From Rhodotorula mucilaginosa (Eukaryota; Basidiomycota; Microbotryomycetes; Sporidiobolales; Sporidiobolaceae), in contig CP137867.1 in NCBI GenBank assembly GCA_034406715.1, forward strand, positions 372,001 to 436,000: a DNA stretch of 64,000 nt, in the 5' to 3' direction. Every line of letters begins with the position of its first letter. Position 1 is the stretch's first letter. The notes beneath the pieces were generated by a model, which saw only the letters and a program-made list of their open reading frames with translations, was not told the origin of the DNA and did not search any database. Position numbers and translations under genes: made by a program. Positions 1 through 11,747 of this stretch are shown here, one piece after another.

Positions 1-497
1 GTCGGTGAAGCGTCCAAGTCGTGCTAATCAAAGTTTGTCTCGGCTTGATGGATTGCACGAACACGGGAACTCCAGAAAATGAAGGCTGCGGCTCGAGAAA
101 ATGAAAGCCGCTGATCTCGTGCAAGGTCCGAAGTAAAAAAGAGGGACCTCCCGCTCGGTCGCCACAGCGGTCCAACGTCAAGATCTTGGCTGTGTTCTTT
201 GGACCGCTTTGCATCACTCTCATCCTTCCACCACCCAGACGAGACTCACAGAGAGCAAGCGCGGGCTCATTGGGTCAAAAGGTGAGTGGAAAAGCGAGTT
301 TCACGTGCTCGGCGCGGCCTTCTTGCGTCGATATCCGCTTCTCGTGCTTGCGAGCTGACCTGGGTCCTTGTACGATGCCACCGCTGCGGCGGGCTCCGAC
401 AGATTAGAATACTCCATAGGCGTCCTTCCCGAGCATACATCGACGGTCACGCGTCGCATCTGCTCCTTCGTTCTCCGTCAAAACCGCCTGCAGTTCC
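1..497. other. Non-coding left edge
   Basis: I see no supportable gene here. The stretch is pyrimidine-rich in places and precedes the first credible ATG at 498, so it probably holds the promoter and 5' UTR of the orphan gene that follows. A further upstream exon cannot be excluded. Confidence 0.4.
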
Positions 498-3160
498 ATG
501 CGATCCGGCCCCGAGAATATGCGAGACTCTTGTGAGGCCGCACTCGCGGTCGTCAGCACGCCGCCCGTGTCGACGGTGGTTGACGGCGAAACCGGCCGCA
601 GTGATCTCCGCCGAGCAAACACCGACGAGGACCTACGTAGGCGGACTTTGAAGCAGGCGCCACCGACGGTGAACGCACCAGGCCCTATTCCCAAGCGAGG
701 CTCCCTGCTCCCGCATGGAGCAGCTTCAGAGCGATCCGCCGTCGTCCAGAGCGAGTGGCGCCAGTCGTTCAGCAGCGAGTCGAATCACAGGGTGACGATC
801 TATCTCGACGCCCGCGACGAGTCGGCCAGCGAGGTCAGCATCGAAGACTCGGATGAGCGAGATGTTGCGAGTACGTGAAAGGCTTGGGTTCCCCTGGGGA
901 AGATGCCACCTCGCTGACCTACTTTCTCGTGAAACCAGCCCCGGTCGAAATGGACTCCCCTCAGCCGTCTCGTCGGTACACCGAGATGTATCGGAGCCGC
1001 TCTGTCGGCCATACCGACATTGGCTGTGGCGCGCAAGACGAGGTGGCGGCAGTCATGTCCTTGCACCCCGCGCTCGGATCAATTCGCGTATCTTCACGCC
1101 GCCACTCGTCCGCGCCCTCTCCCCGCGAGGTTCGGGGCAACGGCCCGAGTCGTCGCTCGGCCCCTGTCGGCCTCAAGCCGCTTGTACTTACGCCGGCGCG
1201 CACGCTTTCGACGCCGTTGACGACCAGCAGCAGCAAGTCTCGGCGTTTGAGCACGCCTTCCGCGCCTTCCGCCTGTCGACGGTACAGCACTCCCACTGCT
1301 CCTCGGTCCGACTGGTCGCAGAAGACCTTACCGAAGCCTTTTGACGACCACTCAAATCCTCTTCCGGGCATGCGTCGCCGCTCAATCGGATACCACGGCG
1401 AGGGGCACGGCGAGCACAGCATCAACCTCTACGTGGTTAGGCGTTCCGGCTCGACCTCGTCCGGATCCACTGTACTCTCAAGCGACTTTAGTCGGCGTGG
1501 CAGTGCCGACACTTGCGATACCGACATCTCGACCTCTTCCAGCTCGCCAGAAAAGCTCCCCTACCTGGACCGGAATCGCCTACCGAGTCTCCAAACCCGC
1601 TTCGATCCGCAGCGCGGTCTGAGCCTCGACGTCGTCCTGGAGAACGAGGATGACTCGTTCGAGCCGGTCCGCGTCCATGAGGAGGAGGAAAAAGCACCGC
1701 CGTTTGCGCGCTACCGGGAGTTTTGGGGCGAAGAGGCGGCCCGCAACGAGTCTGCGTTCCAGGACGTCTGCCTCGCCCTCGACGAGCTGGCACCAGCGTT
1801 CCCTTCCTCGTCGCTTCTGTCATCTCGGTCATGTTCGAGCTCGGCGTCGCCGCTGTCCCGCTCCGGATCGACGACGAGCGAAGACAGCGGATCGCCTCGC
1901 CCCGCCGCCGCCCGCCGCGGCAAGCCCATCGTCATCCAGCCGAGCAACGGCAGCAACACACCATCCAACAGAGCTCATCGGAGCCGCCGTATCTCGCGCG
2001 GCCGCCTCCCTCAGGCGATCGAGGGCGAGAGGGATGTCCTTCCTCTGCCGACCGTCGCCCACGCCAACAAACCGGCGACAGGAGCACCGCGAGAGATGTT
2101 TGCGAACACGCGCCCCGTATCGTCGGCCGAGGTCACTAAGGCAATTCAGAATCGCAGCCCGCGTCCGCTCGTCTGGCCGCCACCGAACGAGACCAAGAGG
2201 TTGTCGCTCGCTCCTCCCCTGGCGTATGACAGCGACGCCGATTCGGATTCCCTCGAGACCAGCGACGCTGAGTCGGACGAAAAGGTATCGTTCCGCCGAC
2301 GCCTAGCCTTCGTACCGCGACCGCCGCGTACTCGCGACCAAGTCGAGACCGAGTCTGGCGATTTCCTCGATTTCCTCCTGAACGAATTACCCGTCGCGCC
2401 GGCATCGGCGACCGTCCGTCTCGACGCGAAATCGGCGAATTCCTCAGCACCGCAGGCCCCCATCGTCGTCTCCTCGCCGCAGTCGACTCCGCAGCCTGCT
2501 GGTTCCGCCACTGCCCTCAAGTCGAAAGGCCTCGCATCCCGCCTCCTGAGCTCGTTCGGCTCGGCGAATCAGTCCAAGGCTTCCGAGACTGCACCCAAGT
2601 CGCTCAAGAAGCGCCCGTCGAGCTTCATGGGCAGGTCAAAGTCGGCGACGGCGCCCGCTCCGGCTACTCCGACTCGGACTCGTCCCGTCATTTCGGGCCC
2701 GCTCGAGCTCGAAGCGACCGAAAGTCTGCGCTCCACTTCGTCGCGCGAGAGTTTCAACTCGGTTTCGACGATTAGCCTTTCGCAGGCGCAGAGGTCGCGG
2801 GCGGCGTCGGTCGTTGGCCGGGTCCCGCTCAGTCCGACCGCCGTTGCGGCGGCAATTCGCGAGCCGATGGACCACGACAGCGTATCGGAGGAGCTCTTGA
2901 CTCTCTATACGCAGATTGCGCCGTCTTCCCCGTCGAAGCTTAATGTCAAGACCCCTTCCTCGGCGCGCTCATTGCCCTCAGGCTCGGCGAAGCAGCTGCC
3001 AGCTCCTCCTTTGCTCCTCTCGCCCTTGTGGTCGCTTCCCGTAACCGACTTGCCGCGCACGCCGCTCGCGTGGGCAGAGAGGTCGCTCCACCGATCGCCG
3101 TCTATGTCGTCTGTCGCCACAAACGGCACGACGGCGGCCCTTATCGATTCTTACGCATGA
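498..3160 (+). CDS. Serine-rich orphan protein with many RRxS sites
   Basis: Two exons, 498-870 and 939-3160, joined by a 68-nt intron (GTACGT donor, CTGAC branch-like motif, CAG acceptor) give 864 aa. I do not recognise the family. The protein is rich in Ser, Pro and Arg, and most of it looks disordered. Basophilic-kinase sites of the form RRxS recur (RRHS, RRLS, RRYS, RRRS, RRGS, KRLS, RRIS), which would suit regulation by protein kinase A or a related kinase; that is inference. There are several acidic patches and no transmembrane segment. A short hydrophobic/acidic motif, SGDFLDFLLNELP, lies in the C-terminal half and could be a peptide-binding motif. The ATG at 498 is the first in frame, but an earlier start exon is possible. 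The coding call rests on the long open frame and on phase closure across the intron. Confidence 0.75.
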
Positions 3161-3406
3161 CCTGCGCCCTTGATCCTCGCCGTTTGTGCTCCTGTTGCCT
3201 TTATCGTCTTCTCAGGAAGTGATCCAATGTGTGTCGTCTGATCCTCGTAGAATCTCTCGGTCGTAAGCAGTGTTCAGTCAAGTCGAGGGTGATGGCGGCA
3301 ATTCCGATTCCACGCACGAGTAAAGAGACGCCGAGGATAAGGAGGTGAGTACAACAGTAAATCAGCAAAGCAAATACTTTCTCTACGTCCAGCGCGCACT
3401 TCACGG

Positions 3407-6356
3407 CTACGTGGTGGACGTGGACGTCGTCGTGTTGATCGCTGCGGCCGTTTCCGACCGAGGCGCCGGGTCGTCGACCTCCATCGCGACTTCCTCCTTC
3501 TTGACGGATCGCGCGGCAGCCTCCCACCGGGAAGGCAGCGCGAAAGGCAGGTCCGCATCTGCGGCAGAAGATGTCGAGCTCGCGACGGCAGGTTCGGCGC
3601 TCGACGGTTTCGACGCGGGGGTCGGTGCCTCGGCAGCGCCGTTCGATGATGCCAACGCGTCATGTTCACCAGCTTGTGCCGCGGCGGGAGTCTCGCTCGC
3701 GGATGCCGTGGCCAAGGGATCGGCAGCATGCGCACTGGCCAGCGCCGGCGAGGTGCTGGACGAGTCGTGCGCTGGCGACCCGTTTGCTCCCCCGCCCGCT
3801 CCCCCTTGAGACTTGTCCGGATCTTGCCCGCTTCCAGCTCGGCGCTGTTCCCAGGGTCGCTGCCACGGCGTCGAGTCGCCTTTGAAGAAGCCGAGTTTGG
3901 GCTGTGCGTGCGAGAGCGCGCGCGAGAGAGAGACGAGTTAGCACATGAAGGGGCACGTGCTTGGAACGACGACAGAAAATCGGACTCACGAGGATCGGCT
4001 CGCCCTCCAAAAAGCCAAACAGCGTCGACCGCCACTGGTCGCCTTCCGCATCTTTCGTCTTCGTAAGTTTCCGGATCCGCATCAGAGCCTGCAGATCCTC
4101 CTTCGTCTCGACCACCAACTCGCTCGACCTCGGCGCGGGCGAGAGACTCGGCGATCCTCCCCGCGAGCGCGCGCTCGTCCCAGCCGACGTGCCTGCTACG
4201 GCGGGAGCGACAGTTCCGACTGCACTCGAAGAAGGGCCGATCGAAGTTCGCTTGGCGCCTTGAGCAGCAGTAGCAGCGGCAGGGATCGGGGCCGAAGGAC
4301 GCGGACCGCGGCGTTGGATCGAGTTGGGCACTGCGGGAGGGAGATCACGCGGTCCTTTGCCCTTGGCGTCGCGGCCGGGCGTGCCGTTGACGACGCTCGA
4401 GGAGGAACCCTGTTGCGAGTTGAGCAAGTCGACGTAGCGGACTTCGGCGAGGAGGGCCAAGCTGTCGAGGGCGGAAGCGGGGCCCGAAGTAGAGGACGAC
4501 GCGGCGGCCTTGCGAGAGCTGGACCGGCCAGTGGCTTCCGACTCGGACTCGTCCGAAGAGGTGAGTTCGCTGAGCGAAGACATGTCGCCGCTGTCGTAGC
4601 CCGCCGAACGTTTCCGCGGGACGCGCACCTTGGTCGACGATTTCTTCGACGACGAACCCGAGACTTTTTGGCCCGTGACGCGGTTCCAAAAGTCGAGGAC
4701 GACCGTCTGTTCCGGAAGCTGGTACCGGACCCGGTTAACCGTCATCTCTTCGACTTGGCCACCAGCGCGCGCTTCCTGGTGCGGCAAAATGATGATGTCG
4801 CCGTTGTTGGGGCGGTACGGCCTGTCGACCGTCTGGGTCGTGATCGACTTGGTTTGGCGTCTCCGCGGCACGAGGGGGTCGGCGTGGAGCGGACACATCC
4901 ACTTGCGCGTCGGCGGAGGCATGCCCGACATGGGCGGGTCGAGGCAGTCGAGGTGCCAGTGCTGGTCGCAGAAGTCGCACGAGACGATCCGCCGGTGCTT
5001 GGTCGCCGACGCCGCCTCGTCGCAGTTGTAGCAGATGATCGGACGTCCGTTCTTGTCCTTGAGACGGTAACCGTCCCGGTCCTCTTGACCGATAGCACGA
5101 CCCCTGCACGTGTCGCCCACCAAAGAGAGTTTCTCAGCGACTGGCGGCAACTGGGGCGAGAGGGTCCCTCGGAGCACTTACGTGATCTTGGACGGTGGCC
5201 GATGCTCGAACGAGTCGATAAACTCGCCATTCGTACCAGACGCGACTGCCTCGAGGCGTAAGCGTGCCGTCTCTCGCGCCACGTCGACGAGGGCCGGGTC
5301 AGGTCAAGCAGCTCACCATGCCTGAAGTAACTCTTGAGGTCGTTGGGCAGCGCAAACTGCTTCGGGTTCTCGGTCTCGACCTTGTAGATCAACTCGGAGA
5401 AGAAGCCAGCGCGCGGGCGGGCAGGCGGGTGCTGCTCCCGATCCGATCGAGAAGAGGAGGTCAGCATCCAGCTTCGACTTCGCACCGCGCTGGATCGAAA
5501 AGACCCACAGCAGCTGCACGACAAGCCTTGCAGAACCAGCTCTCGTCTTCGGGCACTTCTTCGAGTTCGAGAGGCGGTTCGAGGCAGGTAAAGTGGAACG
5601 AGCGCAGGCACCCCCCCTCGCAGCACAAGAACTGGCCCTTGCCGCCACACGCGTCGCAATAGTCGTGGTTCGGCTGTACGTTGCAACACCACTATAAGCT
5701 TTCACGCAGGGGACCACAGCCGAGCCTTTTGGGGGAGCAAGCATGGCATAAGAACGAACTTACAAGCTGGTAATCGCCGGTGGCAGCGCCCGGGGCAGCC
5801 GCGCGCCGCGCCAACTGCTTGCCCATCTTTGCCGGGCTGTAGAGTACAAGCGTGGTCAGCGGCTTGGGCGATAGAGAAGAGCAACAGCGCCGGTTTACGA
5901 GAAAAGGAAGCCCGCTCTCTCTCTCTCTTCTCACCTGATCTTGACGCTCTTGGGTCGTTTCGCCCTCGCGAGCGGATCCGTCGACGCCGCGTTCGACCTC
6001 TTCGTACCCGCTTGCGCCGTCGATCCAGCCATCAAAGGCGAGGCGGCACCTCCTCCTCCTGCAGCCGCCAGTTGCTGCGGGTCCCTCGGCGGTCGAGGGA
6101 GCGTCTCTTGCTCTGCGTCGACTCCGAACGCTTCAAACTCTTGCTGCGCGAGCGGGTCGACAAACTCGTCCACGGTGGTCCCTCCACCGTCCGTACTCGT
6201 CTCGGCCGTATCGACCTGGGGCGGTTGCGACGCCGGCCGTGGTGGCTGCGGTTGCGGTTGCTGCTGCTGCTGGGGGTCCGGCGTAGGTCGTTCGGAACCG
6301 CTGGCGACGGCGTTCCCCTCTGCGGTGCCGACTGGCACAGATGCTTCACGAGGCAT
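3407..6356 (-). CDS. RCO1: Double PHD-finger protein, Rco1-like (Rpd3S histone deacetylase complex)
   Basis: Seven exons (6356-5935, 5836-5764, 5673-5509, 5431-5317, 5245-5182, 5103-3990, 3901-3407) give 815 aa. PHD finger 1 is at about residues 166-215 (YCDACGGKGQFLCCEGGC, then SFHFTCLEPP and WFCKAC). PHD finger 2 follows at about 300-350 (ICYNCDE, CDFCDQHWHLDCLDPP, WMCPLH). Between them lies a conserved linker with FFSELIYKVETENPKQF. This order of PHD1, linker and PHD2 is that of Rco1/Cph-type subunits of the Rpd3 small complex, which read H3 tails and suppress cryptic transcription in gene bodies. The N-terminus is Gln/Pro-rich and the C-terminal 450 residues are low-complexity. Intron 3 uses a GTGGGT donor. 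The gene is divergent from COG1 across a 1.46-kb gap. The alternative is another PHD-protein subclass such as Cti6, but the two-finger layout favours Rco1. Confidence 0.82.
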
Positions 6357-7815
6357 AGTGCCGCACTGAGCCGTCAGAATAGCCCGGCGAGGTCGAGAGC
6401 GGAAGCACGGAATGCAAAGAGGGTCAAGAGAGAACGGAGAGAAGAGAACGGGAGACTGAAAAAAACGGGGGGTCGCGACTGTCGATTTTCTGATCTCTCT
6501 CGCGACGCATAGTGGCGATCAGGCGGGCATGACGGTCTTGCATATGCAGGCAACAGACTGGCGACAGAGACGAGCTCGAGTAGATACAGTTGCGGCGAGA
6601 AAACCGCGTGCAAACACCTCGGATTTCAACCCAGACCCGTATCCGCGCCTCTGCGTTCCTCCCGACGTCCTCAAACCCAGCGTGATGCCGCCCAACCCAA
6701 TCAAGAGGTGGTACAGCTGCTCGTGAGACCGTGCGCGCTGCGATCGGAGAGCTCGTCAGCGTTTCGAAGCGAGGGGTAAGAGAAGGGACGTGGCGCGACT
6801 GACCCGGCGTGTTGCAACATTGCGCGAGGCCGAACGAGCGTGTGCACGAGGTTAGTAGACCCTGTATCAGTGTGGGGCCACAGTTTGGAGCCTCGCGTCT
6901 GCGTGACGAGCCTGTAGAGGAGAGGTGAGGGACTGGGGGGGTGCGAGCCCGCAATGCGAGACGGCAACCGAGGCGCGCAACTCAGCCTGGGGGCGGCGCG
7001 TGAGTCCAAATCAGGTGGTTCGTGGGCCTGCGACTCAACAGAGCCCACCCAGGCGTTGGCGCGCGTCCCCAGGGGAACCTCGACGCGAAAATCGCACGAG
7101 CGCCCGCACGCGCGTTCGAGAGCTTCGATCCGCGCCCCAGCTGCACGCAGCAACGCGGTGCGCGAGCCGGATGGGTCGATAGCGGAGCGTATAGACCCTT
7201 CGAAGCATAGCGAGCGATAGCAGGTCGGGGGGGAGGCCGGTGGCGTGGTGTAAACTTTTTCTCGTTGTGGCTCCAGTTTCGTCCAAGGGATTCAGTGGGC
7301 GACGACGCTCCGCCGCGATCCGTTTCCTTAAGCTTGGGAGGACATACCGAGCGAGCCTTGTCGAGCGCATGCGAGCTGGTCTCGAGCATACAGGGGGCGG
7401 CGTTGTGCGTGTGTGAGCTGCAGGCATCCGAAATTTCTCACCGCTCGACTTGACCACTCGTCCGCGGTCTGCAGCCAGCAGCGCCAGGCGGAGGCGTTTT
7501 GCCGAGCGTATACACGGCGAATGACGAGCTCCTTGAATTGCGCTTGATGTCGTGAGGCGCGTCGACAGCCAGCAGCATGAAGGCCAAAGGTGACGCCGTG
7601 AGGAGGGCTCTGCAGCACGCGGCAATCGGTGAGGGGTTGCGACTGGCGGCTGGAGCATGAAGCCCATAATTGAGCGAGTTCTGCAGGGTCAGTCTAGTGT
7701 CAGAGTGAGTGGTTGTGGAGAGCGAGAGGTCGACTCGAGTTCTCCCCACCTGCGGGTCAACCTCGACCATCTCGGCTCAACACTCGCCACAGCGCCGAGA
7801 GAGAGAGCGAGAGAG
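6357..7815. promoter_or_regulatory. Long divergent intergenic region between RCO1-like and COG1
   Basis: This 1.46-kb gap separates two divergent starts and is the longest gene-free stretch in the window. It should hold both promoters and 5' UTRs. Several open frames cross it, the longest about 210 codons on the minus strand, but none shows a domain, a splice pattern or convincing codon use. I see no tRNA or repeat. Confidence 0.45.
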
Positions 7816-10800
7816 ATGTCTGCGAGCGGGAGCCACGCAGGCTCGCCTTTCCCGCGACCACGCCTCGCCCCGATCGCCCCTCCGCTCGCGTCGACTCCGA
7901 TCTCGTCTCCCGCCGCGTCTGCGTCTGCTCGCCGACGCGGTTACACGCCGAGCCTAGCGCCGTCGATCCGCTCCCCGGGTCCCGAGTCGGTCAGCGGACA
8001 GTCCTTGCTCCAACTCACCGCGCCCTCTTCGTCGTCCCCCCGCTACCGCTCCTTCTCGGCCGCGCGTTCCCAAGCCGGTTCACTCGCGACCACCACCGCC
8101 AACACGACCACAGCAGGCGGTCCCACCCGCTTCAAGCGCAACCATGCCCGCAAGAGAGGAGGAGGAGGACCTCCTCCTACCGCCCCCGCGATCGTCAAGT
8201 CCGCAAACCCGGACGACGTCGACTTGCTCGCACTCGAAGACCCCGACCAGATCTTTCGCGCGTTCGGAGTCAGGGACGTAAGAAAGATTGAACAGCGGGC
8301 CAGGTCAGTCTCTCACGCTTTCCGTCTCGCTTCAGGTGTCCAAGGAAGCTAAACCACGACATATTTGCAGCGAAGCGGCCGCCGCCAAAGTCGCCGAGTT
8401 GCGATCCATGGTCGGAGAACGGTACCGCGACCTGCTCGCCGCCGCCGACTCAATCGTCCGCATGCGCACCGCAGCCGACAACCTCGTCGACCGCCTCGAG
8501 TCGGCCGAAGACTCGCTCAGTCACGCCGGCGCAGTTTCGGACAGTGGTGAGCCTTCGCCTTCCTTTCCTTGGGGGATGATGGGCTGCAAGCGCCGAAAAG
8601 TTGCCGCTACCCTTCTGTGCTAGATTCTCAGCGCTGACACACACACGCACAGCCTCGCCCTCCAAGCGCCGACAATCGCTCCGATCGTTGAAGCAACTCG
8701 GCCCACCCAATGATCCCGATCAGGACCCGCGCTCCCTCTCCACGTCCTCGACCACCGTCGCGCACACGGTCCAACTCCTCCTCGCCGTCCCTTCCCTCGT
8801 CCACGCGAAACTCGACGCGGCCGATTACCTCGGCGCGGCGCGACTCGAAGAGCTCGGTCAGGTCGTGTACCGCACTTTGGTCCAAGCCGAGGTCGACCTG
8901 TCGTCTGGCGGGTCGCCGGAGCGAGAAGAAGACGAGGAGGCAAAGGGGGCCGTCATACCGACGAGGAAAAGAAAGCTCACGGAGGTGTTCCCCTTGATTG
9001 AGAAGCAGGCGGAACCGCTCGCGGCTCTCGGTCCGCTCGTACTCCGAAGAGCCCTCGTCGCTCTGCACGACTGGGAGGCGGACACAACCGCAAGTTGCTT
9101 GTCTCTCCCCCTTATCCCCACCCACTCGGCGCTCGCTAATTCTCTCCTCCTGGCCACTCACAGACTCTAGCCCACACGCTCGCGGCCATCGTCATGTTGC
9201 GCCACACGGACGCGTCCGCAGCCTTGTCGACCTTTCTCGACGCTCGTTCGCACGCTCTCGACGAACTGTTGCAGAGTCCGACATCTGCTTCGACGTCAAA
9301 AAGTCAGCAGCAACCCGACAGTGCCGCGATCGCCGAACGCCTCTTTGGCGTGCTCGCGCTCGTGCTCAGGACGGTCGAGGCTGCGTATACCATTTTCGAC
9401 GCGGCCGGGCCGGACTCGCTGTGCGGTCTACTGCAGGAACTTGAACAGCAGCCGCGAGAAGGAGGAGGAGCACCTTCAAGCGGGGAGGAGGCGGCACAGG
9501 GCCTCCCTCCCATCTTGGCTTCGTTCCCGAACGCCCCAGTCCTGCAGCGCCAGCTCCCACCCTCGATCATCGAACACCGCCCGAGCGTCTCGACCGAAGC
9601 GTGCTCGACGTCTGCGCTCTGCGCCGCCGTCGAGGAGTGGACCGGCACCGCGACCAAGCAGATCATTGGCGGCTTTTCGGCGTGGATCTCGTCCCTCTCG
9701 GAAGCGAGAGCGCTCGCCGACTTGCGACAGACTGGTCGCCGTGCCCTCGCGACTTGTAATTCCTCTTCTTCTTCCTCGTCGTCGACAGCGACCGCGACTT
9801 CGACTTCGACCGCCCACGCACTCCAATCGCGCCTCGAACGCGCGATCGAAGCCCGCCTCGCCGAAGTATACCGAGCCCGACTCGGCACGCTCGTCGCGCG
9901 CGTGCGACCCTCGATCGAGGCGCTCTTGCTCGCCCTGCCCGGATCGGCAGCCGATACCGACCCGGCCACGTTCTTGTTCGAGAGTCCGCTCGCGTTCCCG
10001 AGTGCGAGCTCGTACGCGCCTTCTTCTTCTTCTATGCGCAGCAGGGGTGGAGGAGGTTTAGGAGGTGGACACGCCGTCGAGGCCACCGCGACGATCGATC
10101 CGTTCGAGAGTTTCCTCGTCAAGGTGGGCAAACGCGTCGACGGGAGGAGCCCCTTGCTCGACAGGGGCGTCACCGAGTTGGAAGACGCGGCGCGAGAGAT
10201 TCGCGTCGACCTCGATAGCTGGCTCGGGAGCACCGTCGTCTCTGTCTCCAAGAAAGAGGAGGAGCAAGAGGGCGACGCCGACTTGCGCAGGAAGTTGCGC
10301 GACGAGTATGTCGTCGCGGCTGGGGAAGCGCTCGCTGGTATTGCGGACGCGATCGGGCAGGTGGTGCAGGATGTCCAGAACGGTCGGTCCTTTGCCCCCA
10401 GCCTCAGTTTTCCTTGTTAGCTCGCTCAGATGTGGCTGACTTTTTTTCGCGGAAATCCAAACAGACGTGAACGGCTCCCTCTTCCTCGGCAACTTGGTCT
10501 TCATCCTCTCGACGAGCCCTTCTTTTGCGGCAGATCTTCTGCTCGCCGATTCTGTACCTGCCAGTACGCTTTGCAGTCTCTCTCGACACCTGACAACGGG
10601 AAGAGGTATGGCGTGACGCTGACTCCTTTCTCGCGCTCGCTCGCAGGCTCCTCCGTCCTCGTGTCTTGGCAGAAACAGCTCGAGGACGTGCAGCAGGCTT
10701 CGCTCGTCGCGTGGCGAACCCAGACGGTTGAAAAGGCAGCCGCTCGGTTGCGGGAATCGCTCGATTTGACGGCTGCGCAAGCTCCAGAAGCGACGCTCTG

Positions 10801-11632
10801 GGCGTGGGAATGTGAGTCTCGCGTGTCGCGTGTCGGTGATGGTGATGCTTGACGATCGGAACTGGTACTGAGCTCAAAAAACCCGACAAACAGCTTCTCG
10901 GAATCAAGTCGGCTTGAAGACGAATGGCATCGAAGCCGAAGAAATTCCGATCCCCTCATCGCCTTCGAACGCGACTCTTGCAGCCCTGACGGACTTGACA
11001 ACCGCCATGCGGCACGTCGGCTTGCACCGCAGCACTGCCGACCCCGCCATCGCTTCTTCGCTCGTTGACGCTTTCGTCGCTAGGGCGGTGGGAGTGGCTA
11101 CCGACTTTGCCGACGCGGTCGAGGCGGCCGACGACGGCTTGCCCGACAACCTCAGGAGAGAGATCGCCATTCGCGTGGCGTGGGACTTGACCCTTCTCGT
11201 CAAGCTGTGTGCCGAACCTTCCACAACTACGCTCAAGTTGCGCAAGCGTTTCGAGAACACGGTGAGCTCTCCGGTCGCTCTCATGCTCACGCCCGACCGA
11301 CAACAGAGCTGACGCATCCTGCGCAGGCATCGTCCGGCCGCAAAGGCGCTCTGGACAGCGAGACGCTGGACGCTTCCGTCCTGGACTATCTGCGACGGGC
11401 TCAGTCCATCCTCGGCCCGATCCTCCCGCAGAGCCTCGTCCAATCTGTCGCCCTCGCCGCACAGTCCGCCGAGCAATCTGGCGCAAAGGCGAAGAGTACA
11501 CCGGCGATCAACCGCCTGTTGCCTCTCGGCCCGGCGGTCTCTGCGTTCTCGGCCGTCGGAGATTTGCACGGCGCCGCAGCCGGTCTGGTCAAGCCAGGAC
11601 CGAGGCTGGGATTGTTGCCGACTCGCGGGTAG
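7816..11632 (+). CDS. COG1: Conserved oligomeric Golgi complex subunit 1
   Basis: Eight exons (7816-8303, 8371-8546, 8653-9089, 9164-10382, 10465-10605, 10647-10811, 10894-11261, 11327-11632) give 1099 aa. After a disordered Ser/Pro N-terminus comes the Vps51/COG1 signature region at about residues 140-230: DPDQIFRAFGVRDVRKIE, then an ERYRDLLAAADSIVRMR helix. COG1 is a lobe A subunit of the COG tether, needed for retrograde vesicle capture at the Golgi. The rest is helical with Ser-rich inserts. Intron 3 (9090-9163) is a GC-AG intron with a GCAAGT donor, and intron 5 (10606-10646) is only 41 nt. The gene is convergent with KEX2, with 115 bp between stops. The start at 7816 is an ATG that follows a GA-rich leader. 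Confidence 0.85.
9090..9163 (+). other. GC-AG intron in COG1
   Basis: The exon before it ends ...ACC and the intron begins GCAAGT and ends CACAG. Splicing here is phase 0 and joins WEADTT to TLAHTLAAIVM, whereas reading through runs into an in-frame stop. GC-AG introns with an otherwise perfect donor are an established minor class in eukaryotes. Confidence 0.75.
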
Positions 11633-11747
11633 ACTTTATTTGTTGTTTGTGCAACTAGAGTCCGAGTCTTCTTGCGTTCGTAATGGCTGGGGTCGTGCGA
11701 ATACAAAATGCGTCGCTCCCGCGTCTACAGCACTCGGGCCAGTACCC

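Noticed and set aside
3945-5261. 438-codon open frame antisense to the RCO1-like gene
   Set aside because: The opposite strand carries two PHD fingers with conserved Cys/His and consistent splicing. Long antisense frames are expected in GC-rich coding DNA, and this one shows no domain.
7035-7667. 210-codon minus-strand frame in the RCO1/COG1 gap
   Set aside because: It has an ATG but low-information composition, no domain and no splice context. It is probably chance in a GC-rich promoter region.
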